Shown piece by piece: positions 1 through 11,399 of a DNA stretch of 64,000 nt. Below the pieces are notes generated by a model. It had not been told where the DNA came from, searched no databases, and was given only the letters and a program-made list of their open reading frames with translations. The number at the start of each line of letters is the position of its first letter. Within the stretch, counting starts at the first letter, position 1. The position numbers were made by a program, and so were the translations under genes. The DNA is from Cryptomeria japonica. Lineage: Eukaryota > Streptophyta > Pinopsida > Cupressales > Cupressaceae. The DNA lies in the NCBI RefSeq assembly GCF_030272615.1, contig NC_081413.1, positions 559,651,945 to 559,715,944 on the forward strand, in the 5' to 3' direction.

Positions 1-213
1 TCTTATATGACCTATTTGGTACTTTTAAATTGCTTAGATCTTAGTTTAGATCTTTTGAGTCTCTTTTGGCCTTATTGAGGCAGTTGTAAAATTGAAATCA
101 GAAGTCCACTTTGCCATTTTTTGCAAGTGGCCCATTGTACATGCACTAAGTATAAAGTGCCAAATCATCACTTTTGGGGGGGTTCTTTGATTGAGTGAAT
201 TTGGGGGGGTGTC
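1..213 (+). other. copia 5' untranslated leader
   Basis: AT-rich leader upstream of gag with no open frame on the plus strand. It holds two perfect seven-G tracts, at 176-182 and 203-209. The same G7 length recurs four times downstream of pol. No tRNA primer binding site was found here. Confidence 0.6.
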
Positions 214-1251
214 TTGTGTGATCGTGCCTCTCTTTCCTTGTGCTCTTTCATTTTTGTTGCAATGAGTCCTCATAAATTTCCACTTTTAACTCCACATAAT
301 TATGCATCATGGAAAATTAAAGTGTGGAGCAAATTAATGGAAAAAGGTCTCACACATTACATAGATGGAACAATAGCAGCACCACCTGATCCTAAGGCTG
401 ATCCTAATGCTCAGTTAGAATGGCTCACTAAAAATTGCATGGCTCTTAGAACTTTGCGCAAGTATGTATCAGATGACCTCATCTTTCATATTGAAAAGTG
501 TACTACAATCAAAGATGTTTGGGATATGTTTAAGAAATTGTATGGTCAAGTTGATGAAATCAGAGGTTATAAGATTGACAATGAGCTCACCAACTTGGAT
601 CCCAAGAGTTTTGATACAATCCAAGATTATGTCACCAAAGCAAATGAGCTAAGAACAAAGCTTAAGGATTGTGGAATTGACAAAAAGGATGCTCAGTTGA
701 TATTCAACTTGTTGGACAAGCTTGCACCAGAATATGCAGCATTTGTGTCTAGCTTCCAAATTCATCATTTGACAGTGGGGAGTTCCTATGTTATGCCTTC
801 ATTTGATGCTTTCATAGAAATGTTGATATTGGAACGATCTAAGTTGTTGAACATGGGGCTTCTCAAGTCTTCAAAATCCCAGGCTTTGGTGGCTAATCAA
901 GGGAATCAAGGAAGTCAAGGCAAAGATTCTAACAAGAAGAAGAAGCACTCCAAGTCTAAGCCACAACAAGAAAAAGGACAATCATCCTCTCCATCACAAG
1001 GCGATTTTTCATCCTCTTCCAAGAAGGGGACACCACCTAAGAAGGATAAGCCAACTTGTGCATATTGCAAGAAGTATGGTCATGATGAGCATCGATGCCA
1101 CACAAAGAAAGTTGATGAGTTAACTAATCTTCTTAAGAAAAACAACATCAACTTGCCATCCGCCTACACAAAGAAGGATTCATCTCCTTCCTATTCCTCA
1201 CAGTCTAAGGGAAAAGGGCAAGCATTTGTGGCTACGACAAGTTCTTCATAG
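214..1251 (+). CDS. gag: copia Gag (UBN2-type capsid and zinc knuckle)
   Basis: Intact 345-codon frame encoding the element's capsid/nucleocapsid protein, which packages its RNA in the cytoplasm. The N-terminal two thirds read like the UBN2/copia gag family (Y-x-S-W-K near the start, then helical sequence with LYGQVDE). Residues 282-295 form one CX2CX4HX4C zinc knuckle (CAYCKKYGHDEHRC). A basic, Ser/Lys/Gln-rich linker lies between these domains. The ATG at 262 (MSPHKF) is a more likely start than 214, because family members begin just before the F-x-Y-x-x-W region. The frame ends in tandem TAG TAG and the protease follows in the same frame, so the gag-pol break is probably two Gln codons lost to mutation rather than a programmed stop. 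Confidence 0.9.
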   Translation: MCDRASLSLCSFIFVAMSPHKFPLLTPHNYASWKIKVWSKLMEKGLTHYIDGTIAAPPDPKADPNAQLEWLTKNCMALRTLRKYVSDDLIFHIEKCTTIKDVWDMFKKLYGQVDEIRGYKIDNELTNLDPKSFDTIQDYVTKANELRTKLKDCGIDKKDAQLIFNLLDKLAPEYAAFVSSFQIHHLTVGSSYVMPSFDAFIEMLILERSKLLNMGLLKSSKSQALVANQGNQGSQGKDSNKKKKHSKSKPQQEKGQSSSPSQGDFSSSSKKGTPPKKDKPTCAYCKKYGHDEHRCHTKKVDELTNLLKKNNINLPSAYTKKDSSPSYSSQSKGKGQAFVATTSSS

Positions 1252-4200
1252 TAGTGGATACTTGACTCAGGTGCCTCATATCACATGGGTTCTACAAAGG
1301 AGCAGTTTTCTTCAATGGAGCCATCTAAGGTACCTCACATTTACATAGGCGATGATACACAAGTAGACGTTGAAGGGAAAGGTTCAGTTGACATGGATGA
1401 TGGAACATTTGAGAATGTTCTCTATGTTCCTAACTTGTCTACCAACCTTCTCTCTATCTACCAAATCACTCACTATGGGAATGGGAAAAAGGTTGAGTTT
1501 ACACTAGATTCAGTTGTGGTAAAGGAACTTGATGATGATGCCTTGGTAGCAGTGGGACAAGTCAATGACAACTTAAGGCCTTATTCATTCTCCCACTTTG
1601 TGCCAAGTTCACCTTCTAGGGCCTTGCTTACTCATTCAAATTCAAAAAGTAAGCTATGGCATGAGCGGTTTGGTCACCTCAACTACCGCTGTCTTCAGCA
1701 ACTCAGCACTAAAGACATGGTCACAGGTCTACCTCGAATCAGTTTTTTAGAGGGTGTATGTTCAGGTTGTTCCATGGGCAAGCATCCCGAGGAAAAGTTT
1801 GATAAGGGGAAAGCTTGGAGAGCTTTGGAAGTTCTTCAACTTGTTCACAGTGATGTAGCACATCCATTTCCAGCACCTTCATTTTGTAAGGCCCGCTATG
1901 TCCTCACCTTCATTGATGACTACTCCCGCTTCACTTGGGTCTACTTTCTTATTCATAAGAGTGAAGTATTTGACAGATTTCGGGACTTCAAGACTTGTGT
2001 GGAGAAGCAATCCGGGAAAGTGGTGAAGATTCTTCGTACAGATAATGGAAGGGAATATGTGAACAAGAGACTTGAGGATTTTTGTACATTTGAGGGGATT
2101 GATCTTCAGAATTTTGTAGCATACACTCCATAGCAGAACGGAGTTGCAGAACGCAAGAATAGAACTCTCAAAGAAATGGTTAGCTGTATGATTCATGCAC
2201 GTTCTCTTGATCCCGCTTTTTGGGTCGAGGCTATCAGTTGTGCCACACACATCCAGAATCGGGTTCCTCACAAAGCTTTACAAGGTATTACTCCTTTTGA
2301 GGCTTGGGTTGGTAGGAAATCGATTGTGAGACATTTTAGAGTCTTTGGGTGTCCAGCATGGGCTCGCATACCTCCACAGAAACACAAGGCATTGGAACCT
2401 CATAGTCGACCTTGCATATTTGTTGGATATCATGAGGGTGTTAAGGCATATAGATTGATGGATCCTGAGACACACGAGGTGTTCATTGAGAGGAGTGTTC
2501 ACTTTGAGGAAAGCTCTCCTAGCTTATCCTCTCTACCTCCTCCACCTTACTCCATTGTGGATAGTGATGCTAGTGATTCAGATGATGAGACTCCTTCAAC
2601 TCCGACTCGTAGGGTTACACCTCCGCAGGGTCCACTTGTAGTTGAGGAGCCTCGTTCTCCACCTCCACCTAGACCTCGTTGGGCTTGACAGACACTTGAG
2701 TCTATGGGTTCTCTTGTTGGGGATCCTTTAGATACATGGAGAACTTGATCACAACATCGGGATCTTCCACATGCATTCATTGCTACTGCTTTCGATCCAC
2801 AAACATTTCGGGAAGCATTAGGGGTTCTTGAGTGGGACCGAGCTACGGAGGAAGAGTATAGCTCCTTGATGAGGAACAACACATGGGATTTAGTCCATCT
2901 CCCTAAGGGGAGAAAGATGGTTCGATGTAAGTGGATCTATCGAACCAAGTATGTTGTAGATGGTAGTGTGGATAAGTATAAGGCTCAGCTTGTTGCGAAA
3001 GGTTTCTCTTAGGTTGCAGGTGTTGACTATACTGAGACCTTTGCACCCGTAGCCAAGATGAACTCCATTCGCTTGACACTTGCTATTGCTACAGCTCATG
3101 GTTGGGTTGTACATTAGATGGATGTGAAGAGTGCTTTTCTTCATGGTGACCTTGATGAGAAGATTTATATGGAGCAGCCGCAGGGTTTCATCCAGGATAC
3201 TTCCTTAGTTTGCAAACTAAGGAAATCTCTCTATGGCCTTAAGCAGGCCCCGAGGGCTTGGTATGCCAAGATGGATTCCTTTCTTCTCTCAGCAGGGTTC
3301 ACCAGGTGTCATTCTGATCCGAATGTCTATATTTTATGATAGGATGACTCTCACTTGATACTTGTGCTCTATGTTGATGATTTGATCATTACAGGGAGTA
3401 CTGCATCCATCATTAGCAGGGTCAAATATGCTTTGCATGACAAATTTGCTATAACTGACTTGGGTCTTTTGCACTACTTTCTCGGGATAGAGATTTCATA
3501 GTCACCTTTCGGGATTACACTATCATAGCCCAAGTATGCTCTTGATCTACTTGCATGCTTTTATATGGCTGATTGTAAGCCTGCACCGACTCCCTTTCTT
3601 TCCAGAGTCAAGCTTGAGGCTCAGTGTTCTTCTCCACCATTTGATGCCACTTTGTATTGTCAACTTATGGGTAGTCTCATCTACTTGACCCATACACGCC
3701 CTGATATTTCATTTGCAGTTGGTATGGTTTCCCGCTTCATGTAGGAACCACATGAGCTTCATTGGAAAGCCACCAAACACATCCTTCATTACATCCAGGG
3801 TACATATCACTATGGGATTCACTATGCAGTAGGCACAGGACTTCGCTTGGTTGGTTACACAGACTCTAATTGGGCTGGCAATCTTGATGATCATAAGTCT
3901 ACTTCCGGTTACAGTTTTCACCTTGGTTCAGGCCCCATTTGTTGGCAGAGCAAGAAGTAGCATGCTATTGCTCTTTCTTCGACTAAGGCTGAGTATCGAG
4001 GCACTGTTAATGCAGCGACTGAGACCATTTGGCTTCAGCAGATTCTCACTGAGTTTGGGTTCACCACTCCACGACCGACAGTTCTACATTGCGATAATCA
4101 GAGTGCTATTGCTATCTCGAAGAACTCGGTCCAGCATCAGCGAACCAAACACATCGAGATCCATATGCACTATATCCGAGAGTTGATTCAGGAGCAGGTC

Positions 4201-4332
4201 ATTGATTTGCAGTATTGTCCTACAACGGAGTAGGTTGCTGACATATTCACCAAACCTTTCACTGAGAGTAAGTTCCAACAGTTGCGAGCTCTCTTGGGGG
4301 TGCAGGATGTGTCATTAGGGGGGGTCAGCTGA
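1252..4332 (+). pseudogene. pol: copia Pol: protease, integrase, RT, RNase H
   Basis: 1027 codons in the same frame as gag, with no frameshift but 14 in-frame stops counting the tandem pair at the gag end. Protease: L-D-S-G-A-S with Asp at 1264. Pre-integrase H..H..CX2C at about 1660-1780. Integrase catalytic Asp at 1852, Asp at 2041 and Glu at 2149. Reverse transcriptase: FAPVAK and MDVKSAFLHG, with the YVDD box at 3370-3381. RNase H: Asp 3862, Glu 3991, Asp 4093, ending at TGA 4330-4332. Stops: TAG at 1249, 1252, 2131, 3010, 3115, 3340, 3499, 3526, 3742, 3958, 4231; TGA at 2686, 2746, 3337. Where family motifs are known (YTP-Q-QNGVAERKN, KGF-S-Q, TE-Q-VADI), TAG replaces a Gln codon CAG. 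No TAA is present. Length and domain order are otherwise full. Confidence 0.93.
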
Positions 4333-4601
4333 CTTCTCCTTCCTCTCTTATGGGGGGGACTTTTTCCTCTTTGAGGTTTTGTCCTTCTTCTTTAAGAGTC
4401 TTTTGTACTTTCATCTCTCTTTTGGGGGGGAGTTTTTTCCCACTGGGTTTTCTCCTTTCCTCCATTTGTGAGAGATTGCATTGCATGGTTTTTCTTGCAT
4501 TTGCATATTATACATGGGTACCTATCATGGCCCAGTAGTTGGGACCCATCTTGCATTGTTGACTTGAGTCTTCATTCCCCTAAGTTGCACTTAAGGGGGG
4601 G
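4333..4601 (+). other. copia 3' untranslated region with repeated G7 tracts and polypurine tract
   Basis: Noncoding stretch between pol and the LTR. Seven-G tracts lie at 4318-4324 (over the end of pol), 4352-4358, 4424-4430 and 4595-4601. The last one, AAGGGGGGG directly before the LTR, is the polypurine tract used to prime plus-strand DNA. The inner copies look like duplicated or decoy tracts. Confidence 0.75.
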
Positions 4602-5760
4602 TGTTGGTGTAAATAAATATTCATTATGGATATTATTACACTTTACTTAAGTTAACTTAGGATAATGCATCTCTTCGTAGGTTGGATTTGAGACACTTAG
4701 GGAAGTGTGCACATAGGGATAGAGCTTGTAGGAGAAATTCCACCTTTTGTGGTCTTATTTTGTTGTTACACTCCACATTCGGTGGGTCATCCACCTCTTG
4801 TGGAATATTATATTATTTCTCCTACCTACCCCTAGTATTTCTTACCTACCCTTGTTTCTCATTGAGCCACATGTCATGATCGTGTGCTCGTACATCCATA
4901 TGGCCATTCCTATATAAGAAGGTCTATATTCATTGTATTGGTGAATCCAGTTGATCATTTTCATATTGATGAGAATACAGTTTGTTCTTGTCATTTTTTT
5001 ATCTCTATTTTTATACTTTTCATTGTGCCCTTGATCTTGGCAAAATCTCACAGTATCGATAAACTGTTGCTGGTCTAACAGTTAAGCTAACTGATGGGGT
5101 GTGATTGATCAAGAAGGAATCTGAGTGTGATCGAGTGTGAAGTGAATCCAATAGTCAGAAGAAGAGAAGGTTTTAGTTGAGTAAGAATCTGCATAAAGGC
5201 ATTGTTGCAGAGTGTGTGGAGTTTCACATACCAGTAAGATTGAAACCGGTAGAGCAGTGTATTGAAGGGTTGCAAAACTTCATCTGTAATAGGGAATTTA
5301 TTTGTGTATTTGAATCTTGATATTGTCTTCACTAAGTGGATTCTTAGTGCAGGGGTTGTAGCTCCTTTAGGTTGTAGCCTATAAATTGTCAAGGGGCTGG
5401 TGCTCCTTTGAGTTAGTGCTCATAAATTAGGGGTTGGTGCTCCTTGGGTTGGTGCCCTAAAATTGTAATCATATCATATTTATTGTGAGGCTGGATTGGA
5501 GCAGAATATCTCCAACAGCTATTCTCACCGAGGTTTTTCCCACATTGGGTTTTCCTCGTATATCTGGTGTTATGTGATGCATTCTTGTGTATGTGTTATA
5601 TTGATGTTATAGAAAATCCTTTCACACACTTAGTTTGCATTGTTTGGTTTACCATTCAACACTCTGTCTGTCTTATATTATACCGATATATCCCTAATTA
5701 AGAAGAAAGTGTTTAAATCATTGATTCACCCCCCTCTCAGTGATCCATTATGTCCAACAT
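4602..5760 (+). repeat. copia 3' LTR
   Basis: 1159 bp starting TGTTGG after the polypurine tract and ending CCAACA, a perfect 6-bp terminal inverted repeat. The last 45 bp (GATTCACCCCCCTCTCAGTG and following) match, in reverse, the start of the LTR at 26219, so the two LTR families are related. The internal region (about 5330-5470) contains short repeats of a TTG-TGCTCCTT type. Confidence 0.88.
4911..4918 (+). promoter_or_regulatory. TATA box of copia LTR
   Basis: TATATAAG inside the LTR about 310 bp from its start, a usual place for the Pol II promoter that makes the genomic RNA. Inferred from position and sequence only. Confidence 0.55.
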
Positions 5761-6391
5761 TATGTACCTAACCACCTTCTCTCTATCCATCTCTTTGTGT
5801 CCAGATATGATCATTACCTTGTAGAATTCCTTAGTATACTCCTTCACACTCATGTTTCTTTGCTTCAAGTTCTGCAATTTCTTGAATAACTCTACCTCAT
5901 AGTCTCCCAGAATGAACTTAGCCTTCAATCTCTCTACCGTCTGCCTCCACCGAGTGATCTTCATGTCACCATTCTCAACTCTATCTCTCTGCAACTCCTT
6001 CCACCATAAAGTAGCATGCCCTTTCAACTTAGTCTGTTCCAACTAGACTCTTTATGGGTCCTTAATATCCTCAAATTCAAAGTAGTCCTCTAACTCTTTG
6101 ATCCAATCAACCAGATCTTCTGAATTCGGCAACCTAAAAAAGTTTGAAACCTTCACTTTATGAGATTTACTCACTTGTCCCACTGCTCTCATATATCTTT
6201 CTTCTCTTCCATCTTTTAGTCCCTCAACTTCCTCGACCTCAAGCTCTTCTCCAGCCTCTTCATACTCATCCTCAGATTTTGGATTCTTCTGCAAACCAGC
6301 CAATGTGTTTCAGATCTCACTCCTCATCTCATTCTTGAAATCCTCCATCATGTGCTCTACCCTCTGGGGGTTCATCCTTTTAGGCGACATC
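5761..6391 (-). pseudogene. gag: Ty3/gypsy Gag (chromovirus-like), truncated
   Basis: Minus-strand gag beginning MSPKRMNPQR at about 6391 and running to the copia LTR at 5760, where it is cut off after V-V-R-Y-I. The region around 5990-6080 has the retrotransposon gag signature (DWIKELEDYFEF, then LKGHATLWW), and 5830-5930 has the K-L-x-N-L-K-Q and V-K-E-Y-T-K-E-F motifs. In-frame stops occur near 6310 (TGA at a likely CGA), 6050 and 6042. The zinc knuckle and pol would lie beyond the copia insertion, outside the window. The gag style resembles plant chromoviruses (family knowledge), but no chromodomain can be seen. Confidence 0.85.
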
Positions 6392-6540
6392 TCCTCCTTT
6401 TCTCCGGTGCAACTGCCTCAACTCAGCGATCTGACTACTGGTTTCGATTTCCTCATACTCAGCGATGTATCAAACACACTCGCAACTTGCCTCAACTCGG
6501 CGATCTGTTCACCCAAAGGAATGCCTCAAGGTTTGCAACC

Positions 6541-6553
6541 AACTCTGATACCA
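6541..6553 (-). other. gypsy primer binding site (initiator tRNA-Met)
   Basis: Read on the minus strand this is TGGTATCAGAGTT, the complement of the 3' end of initiator tRNA-Met, the usual primer for plant LTR elements. It lies 2 bp from a CA that ends the 5' LTR and about 150 bp upstream of gag, which fixes the orientation and the LTR edge. Confidence 0.88.
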
Positions 6554-6555
6554 CT

Positions 6556-7540
6556 TGGTGCGGTCATGGTCTGGTGGGTCCTCAAAGAGAGAAAACCAGA
6601 TCATGCAACAAGAGTAACACAATGGAAGCAACAACAAAAAATAGATAAAATGCAAAATTAGATATCTGCATCATCATATTGTCTTCATAGAACATCTGGT
6701 AATCATCTGGTTGCATGCAGGCTAACATGCCCTGTTTCAAACTACATGCTAGATTACAATCCCTCCAGACCTCCAAGAGGCATCCAAATTACAATTTCAG
6801 AGTCTAGACACCAGTAACCATCAAACTTCCCTCCTAAGGATCACATATAATAATATATATACCCTTCAGGACACATCTAGATCGGCCACAATAGATTACA
6901 TTTACCAAGAAAGGAAAATGAAACGTGCAAATAGGTCAGCCCCAAGAATGGAAGAAAAATCATTCGAAAATGAACAACCAAGAAGTGTAGATCGAATGGA
7001 AGGTCGGCCAAGCACTCAAGAACATCGAGCAAGGCACCAAATATATCTGCAAGCCAGAAAATCACTCCGCACGAGAAGAAATCACCAACTAACCGTTAAG
7101 CTCAAAACTGCTCCAAAACCACGAAACATACACTCCAGAAAAAATAACTCTCCAAAAAAGAATCCAAATGAATGGAAACTCTAGGATAATGAACAAGAAC
7201 AATCCTAGAAACTGGAAATTTGAACCGCAACGAAAAAGAACCAGCTGCTAGAACACACTGAAAGAAACACATAAATCTACTACTAGAACCAAACAAGAAC
7301 AAAACTAAGGAAATATTTTTGGTTGATGCAAGATTGCTCACAAACCGAGGATGCTCCTGCATCCAGAGAGTTTTTTAGTGGCAAATCTTCGCCAATTGGG
7401 GAATTTCGTGCAAATAGTGAGGGGCACAATGTGGTCAAATCGCCCGAAATTTTGAAGAACAATGCAAATATTTGTAATCTGGTTTTGCCATTGACCACAC
7501 ACTGTTGATGTGCATGCCTGTAATATTCACCTGGAATCAC
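6556..7540 (-). repeat. gypsy 5' LTR (outer edge approximate)
   Basis: The LTR begins, in plus coordinates, with TGGTGCGG at 6556, next to the primer binding site. A minus-strand TATA-like stretch lies at about 6850-6870. The outer end was not located with confidence; I place it near 7540 because the sequence character changes there to the repeats upstream of the hAT gene. No second LTR is in the window for comparison. Confidence 0.5.
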
Positions 7541-7599
7541 TCGGACGTGGGTATTAGATCACCTCTGCTATTTGTCAGCAATAGTAAAACGACCACGTA

Positions 7600-7830
7600 C
7601 CCAGGACCTAATTCACCAATGGTAAATTAAATGTTCATTGCATGCGTCAGCCAAATTCGCCAATATCAATTAAAACATTATAAGCATTTGAGGACCCATT
7701 TCGCCCCGCTTAAATTAAATGTTCATTGCACGCTCGCGCAATTCGCCAAAAATGCAATTAAATTAAATGTTTATTGGCAATTGCGATGCCCGGGCCTCAC
7801 ACAATTCGCCAAAAATGCAATCATGGATTG
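7600..7830 (+). repeat. imperfect direct repeats upstream of hAT gene
   Basis: Three copies of a unit of about 50-60 bp built from AAATTAAATGTTCATTGC followed by AATTCGCCAA, starting near 7624, 7709 and 7761. The later copies add AAAATGCAAT. The AATTCGCCAA core recurs at 19.5-19.8 kb. They end just before a TATA box, so they may be promoter or transposon-end elements. Confidence 0.6.
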
Positions 7831-7831
7831 C

Positions 7832-7839
7832 TATAAATA
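7832..7839 (+). promoter_or_regulatory. TATA box upstream of hAT transposase
   Basis: TATAAATA, 283 bp before the ATG of the transposase frame on the same strand. Likely core promoter by position. Confidence 0.5.
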
Positions 7840-8121
7840 TACTATTTCTTACACTCTTTCTTACAATTTGTTCGTGTCTAATTAGTAAATTGGGAGCTCT
7901 TAGAGTCTCGAGTCTCAATTCGCATTCCGCAAATTGAGTTGGAAAGTCAAAGTTCATTGTAGGCGGAGGGCCAGAGTTACAATCCTGCAACACAGGCCCA
8001 TGCATTCATTCCTGATTCCTGATTCAGAGAATTGAGAAGGCATAAAGGTGATTAATCATTTCTTCATACTTGATAGTATTAGTTTTAACTTTTAATTCAT
8101 AGTGAGAGGTCAAGACTCAAG

Positions 8122-10686
8122 ATGTCACAGTCAGACATGGGCGAGACTCCTCAGGGTGGTAAAGGGATTGGGATGTCATACAAGGGTAAGACTCCTCAGG
8201 GCAGTGAAACTAAAGGGATTGGGAGGCCATCAAAACGCCCAAAACTTAAACTTAAAGATAGTACCATAAAGTCTTTTTTTGGAATTGGCAAAGTTTCTGG
8301 TCCATCAACCTCAACAGTTGCAGAACCCATTCATAGTAGCTCACCACCACCACAAGGTGGGATTATCATTGAGTTAAATGCATCAAATGAGGATGACAAT
8401 ACCGAAACGGTAGAAGATGTTCTAAGGGATATACACAATGAGATAATTCACTCGGATGCAAATGCTAGCACTGAAGATGATGTTGGTAGGAAGAAAAGAA
8501 AAAGGAAAGTAAAACTGGGGCGAGAGTGGGAGATGACAAGGAGTTTTAAGATTGATTGGGTAGCAAAGTACCCATTCATTGAACTGGTCCCAAACAATGA
8601 TGAACAACCAATAGAATGCAGGTGTAAGATTTGTAGCTAGAAAACTAAAAGAGAGAAGAAGATGCAGCTAAAGCTTGACACCATAGAAAAGCATATTGGT
8701 AAGGTTTATGAAAAACAGATCATAGACGGAAAGGAAACACGAGTAGTAAGATGGAAATCAAAGGAAGAATGTCTTCATGTTAAGTATGCCGTAGAATATG
8801 AAGAGCATAACCACAAAATGACACTGATTAGTAATAGTGGATTTGGAAATACAATCAAGGCTGGGCTTGAACATGCAGCGAAAGATACAAACCTGGCAAA
8901 GACTATTCAGATGAGTGTTGTTTTTCATATTATGTCGAGAGGGCATCCTATGAAAGATTTCCCATAATTTAGTAATTTATTATCTTTTTTGAATGTTCCT
9001 CACTATCCTATGTCACATTGGTCAATAAACGCTGGATGGGAAATGGCAAACTGTCTCGCTGAGGTGGAAAAAATAAAATTTACAAGAAAGTGTAAAAGAG
9101 TCAAATTTCATTTCATTATCCATAGATGAAGTTACTGCGGTAACACTGCTTGGGTTTGTATGCATGTGTATACCGTAAAAGAACACGTCCACCGAGCTCA
9201 TCTACTCTGTGTTCGTAAAATGAGGGGCAATTCAACAGCAGAAAATTTATATTTGGAAGTTAAGAAAGCTTTGAATGAAATTGCCGGTATGAATGACTCG
9301 ACAATTGCCAAGAAGTTGGTGTGTGTTGGAGCTGATGGAGCTGTAGTAATGCAAGGTCAAAGGACCGGTCTTTGCGCAAGATTACAAACTAGTTTTGCAC
9401 CATACATGGTTGGCATTCACTGCATGGCCCATCAAATGAATTTAGCATATAGAATTGTAAGCAATTTCCCTACAGTGTCAAAAGTTGAAGATCTGGTCCA
9501 CGAGCTCCACTCATACTTCTGCCGAAGTCCTAAATGTTTTGCAGAATTTTAGATTTTTGCTGAGGGAGTAACAGGAGAAAACAAGCTTCTCACGGATGTT
9601 GAGACCAGATGGATCTCCTTGCATGGACCAGCGGAACGAGTTCTAACAGAATATCAATCCTTGATCGGACTAATGTATGAGCAACGCCTCACAGTAGACA
9701 AAGCTCCTTATCTCTTACATAAGTTAAGTGATATAGAGACTCTGTTAACTTTAGTTAGTCTTCTCCCCATGCTGGATTCAATGAACAAACTTGTTAAGAA
9801 AGCCAAGATAGAACTATGTATATCAATGAGTATAGCACTCTACGTAAAATGACATGCTTGAGCCTGGATGGTCTATATTCAGATCTAACAGGGCGAAGCC
9901 CAAATTTTTTTAGGTGGCAGATAATTACAGATTTGAATCATGCTGAAATTTTTTTACATTTCAATACAAAAAAATGAGTTATGTGTCTTTGTAAAAGGAT
10001 TTCAGATACCAATGCACCAATCTAAGATGGGCAAGCAAGGCAGAGCACTACCAGTAAAAAAGGAAGATTTTGACAGGATTGTTAAATCTGTTAGTGATAA
10101 TTTGAAGTCTATTGCATATGAACTTTCAATTAAGATTCATGAAAAATTCCCTCAAGAAGAAATACTTGAAGCCATGGGTTGTGTGTATCCTCAATTTTGG
10201 CATTCAATTGGAGATAATCCAAATGACACAAATATGTTTCATAAAAAACTAGAGGAATTCATATTGACATTTTCAAAAGATGCATATTGCAATGGACAAC
10301 CAATAGAAGGAATTTTAAATTCAGATCATCTTAGAAAATAATGTAAACAGTTTGCATTGGTTATGAAACACCAGTTGGTTAACTTGGAGAATCCATTTGA
10401 ACTTGGATCAATCACAAGGCTTTGGAAAAGGATAGATCAAAGTGAAGCATTGCGTATTGCAATACCAGAATATTTGAAACTTGTTGATTTATGTCAAACA
10501 ATGATATTGGGGTCATTGGAAGATGAGAGAGTTTTCAATGCATTAGGGCTTTTGAAATCAAAGATCAGAAACAAATTAGACAAGAATTTGGAAACTTGCT
10601 TGAGGTTGTTTGTAACCCAATATAACGTTAGAGATTTTCCATATGATAGGGCACTGGCAATCTGGAATTCCATGCGTGAAAGATGA
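8122..10686 (+). pseudogene. hAT-superfamily transposase, decayed
   Basis: About 855 codons, mostly in one frame. N-terminus: charged and proline-rich with a basic stretch (KKRKRKVK). A CX2C zinc-finger core followed by His (CRCKIC...EKHIGK, 8610-8700) resembles the BED-like finger of hAT proteins. SLSIDEVT near 9110 carries the first catalytic Asp. G-A-D-G-A (about 9330) carries the second, followed by the CxxH-like HCMAHQMNLA at 9419. TDVETRWISL follows at 9596. The C-terminal dimerisation motif (MILGSLEDERVFNALG) lies at 10500-10550. In-frame stops: TAG 8638, TAA 8965, TAG 9550, TAA 10339. The Asp-containing motif at 9110 is in a different frame from its surroundings, so two compensating indels lie at about 9085 and 9140. 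Another shift lies near 9810. Terminal inverted repeats and the 8-bp duplication were not found. Confidence 0.85.
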
Positions 10687-11399
10687 GGGGTGTGCAACAC
10701 TTTAAAAGCCGATGGTGCTACTGCTAGTGCTAGTGCTGATACAAATGAATATGATGGATTGCAGACTTAGAGTCAGCATGACGACGAAGGCATTTTGAAT
10801 ACCCGACTTAGAATGAAGATGAACTTGTTAGTACTTGTCAATTTCTGGATCTTGAGTCCATTTGGGATATAGAAGCCTCAGACAGTCGGACTGAGTCACT
10901 GAAGTGAATTAGCAGTCAGTTTATAGGTATTTATAATTATACTACAGTTCTTGAGTCATATTACAATTTCAATTTGCAAAATTGCAATACTATAGTTGTC
11001 ATTGATGATTTTTGATATTGTATTCCTTGAAATTGTCAATCAGAAGTAGAACGGATACTTATTTCATATTTTTAATTGTGAATTTGAATTATTACTAAAC
11101 AATTGAATTATTAGTAAATTGGTAATTGGTTCCACATTATGTTGAACATGAAATGCAACAATTTGTGTCACAAGATCCATAAAATTATTCATATTTCATA
11201 ACTATTACTGCTAGAACCTTTCTACTGTTCTACATTAAATGCTTAAAATGATGTTCTTGGCGATTAGGGTTTTGTGTTTGTTTTTTGTCTTAGTTGGCTA
11301 GTAAACCAAAGTTGTCATATGTTGAAAATCTGAGTTGTCCTCTATTTATTTGTCCATGTCAACGTCAAGTGTGGTCAAACGGTTGGTCAGACATGTTTA
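10687..11399. other. noncoding, no feature seen
   Basis: AT-rich sequence after the hAT stop codon. It contains a few CAG/GAC-rich decayed codons just after 10687 that may be the end of the transposase. No gene, RNA or clear repeat was found. Confidence 0.5.

Larger units (their letters stand above)
1..5760 (+). mobile_element. Ty1/copia LTR retrotransposon, 5' end outside window
   Basis: Order in one plus-strand frame is gag, protease, integrase, reverse transcriptase, RNase H, then a polypurine tract and a 3' LTR. Integrase before reverse transcriptase is diagnostic of Ty1/copia. The 5' LTR and primer binding site are not seen, so the element starts upstream of base 1. The 3' LTR ends at CCAACA (5755-5760). 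The next base is inside a gypsy gag reading frame on the opposite strand, so this element is the younger of the two. Pol is dead (14 stops), so the copy could only have moved before decay or with help from another copy. Confidence 0.93.

Noticed and set aside
1879-2882. Minus-strand frames opposite copia integrase and RT
   Set aside because: Shadows of the plus-strand pol, which has all catalytic motifs.
7102-7540. Overlapping short frames on both strands in the gypsy LTR
   Set aside because: No domain, no composition bias, and they lie in LTR sequence.
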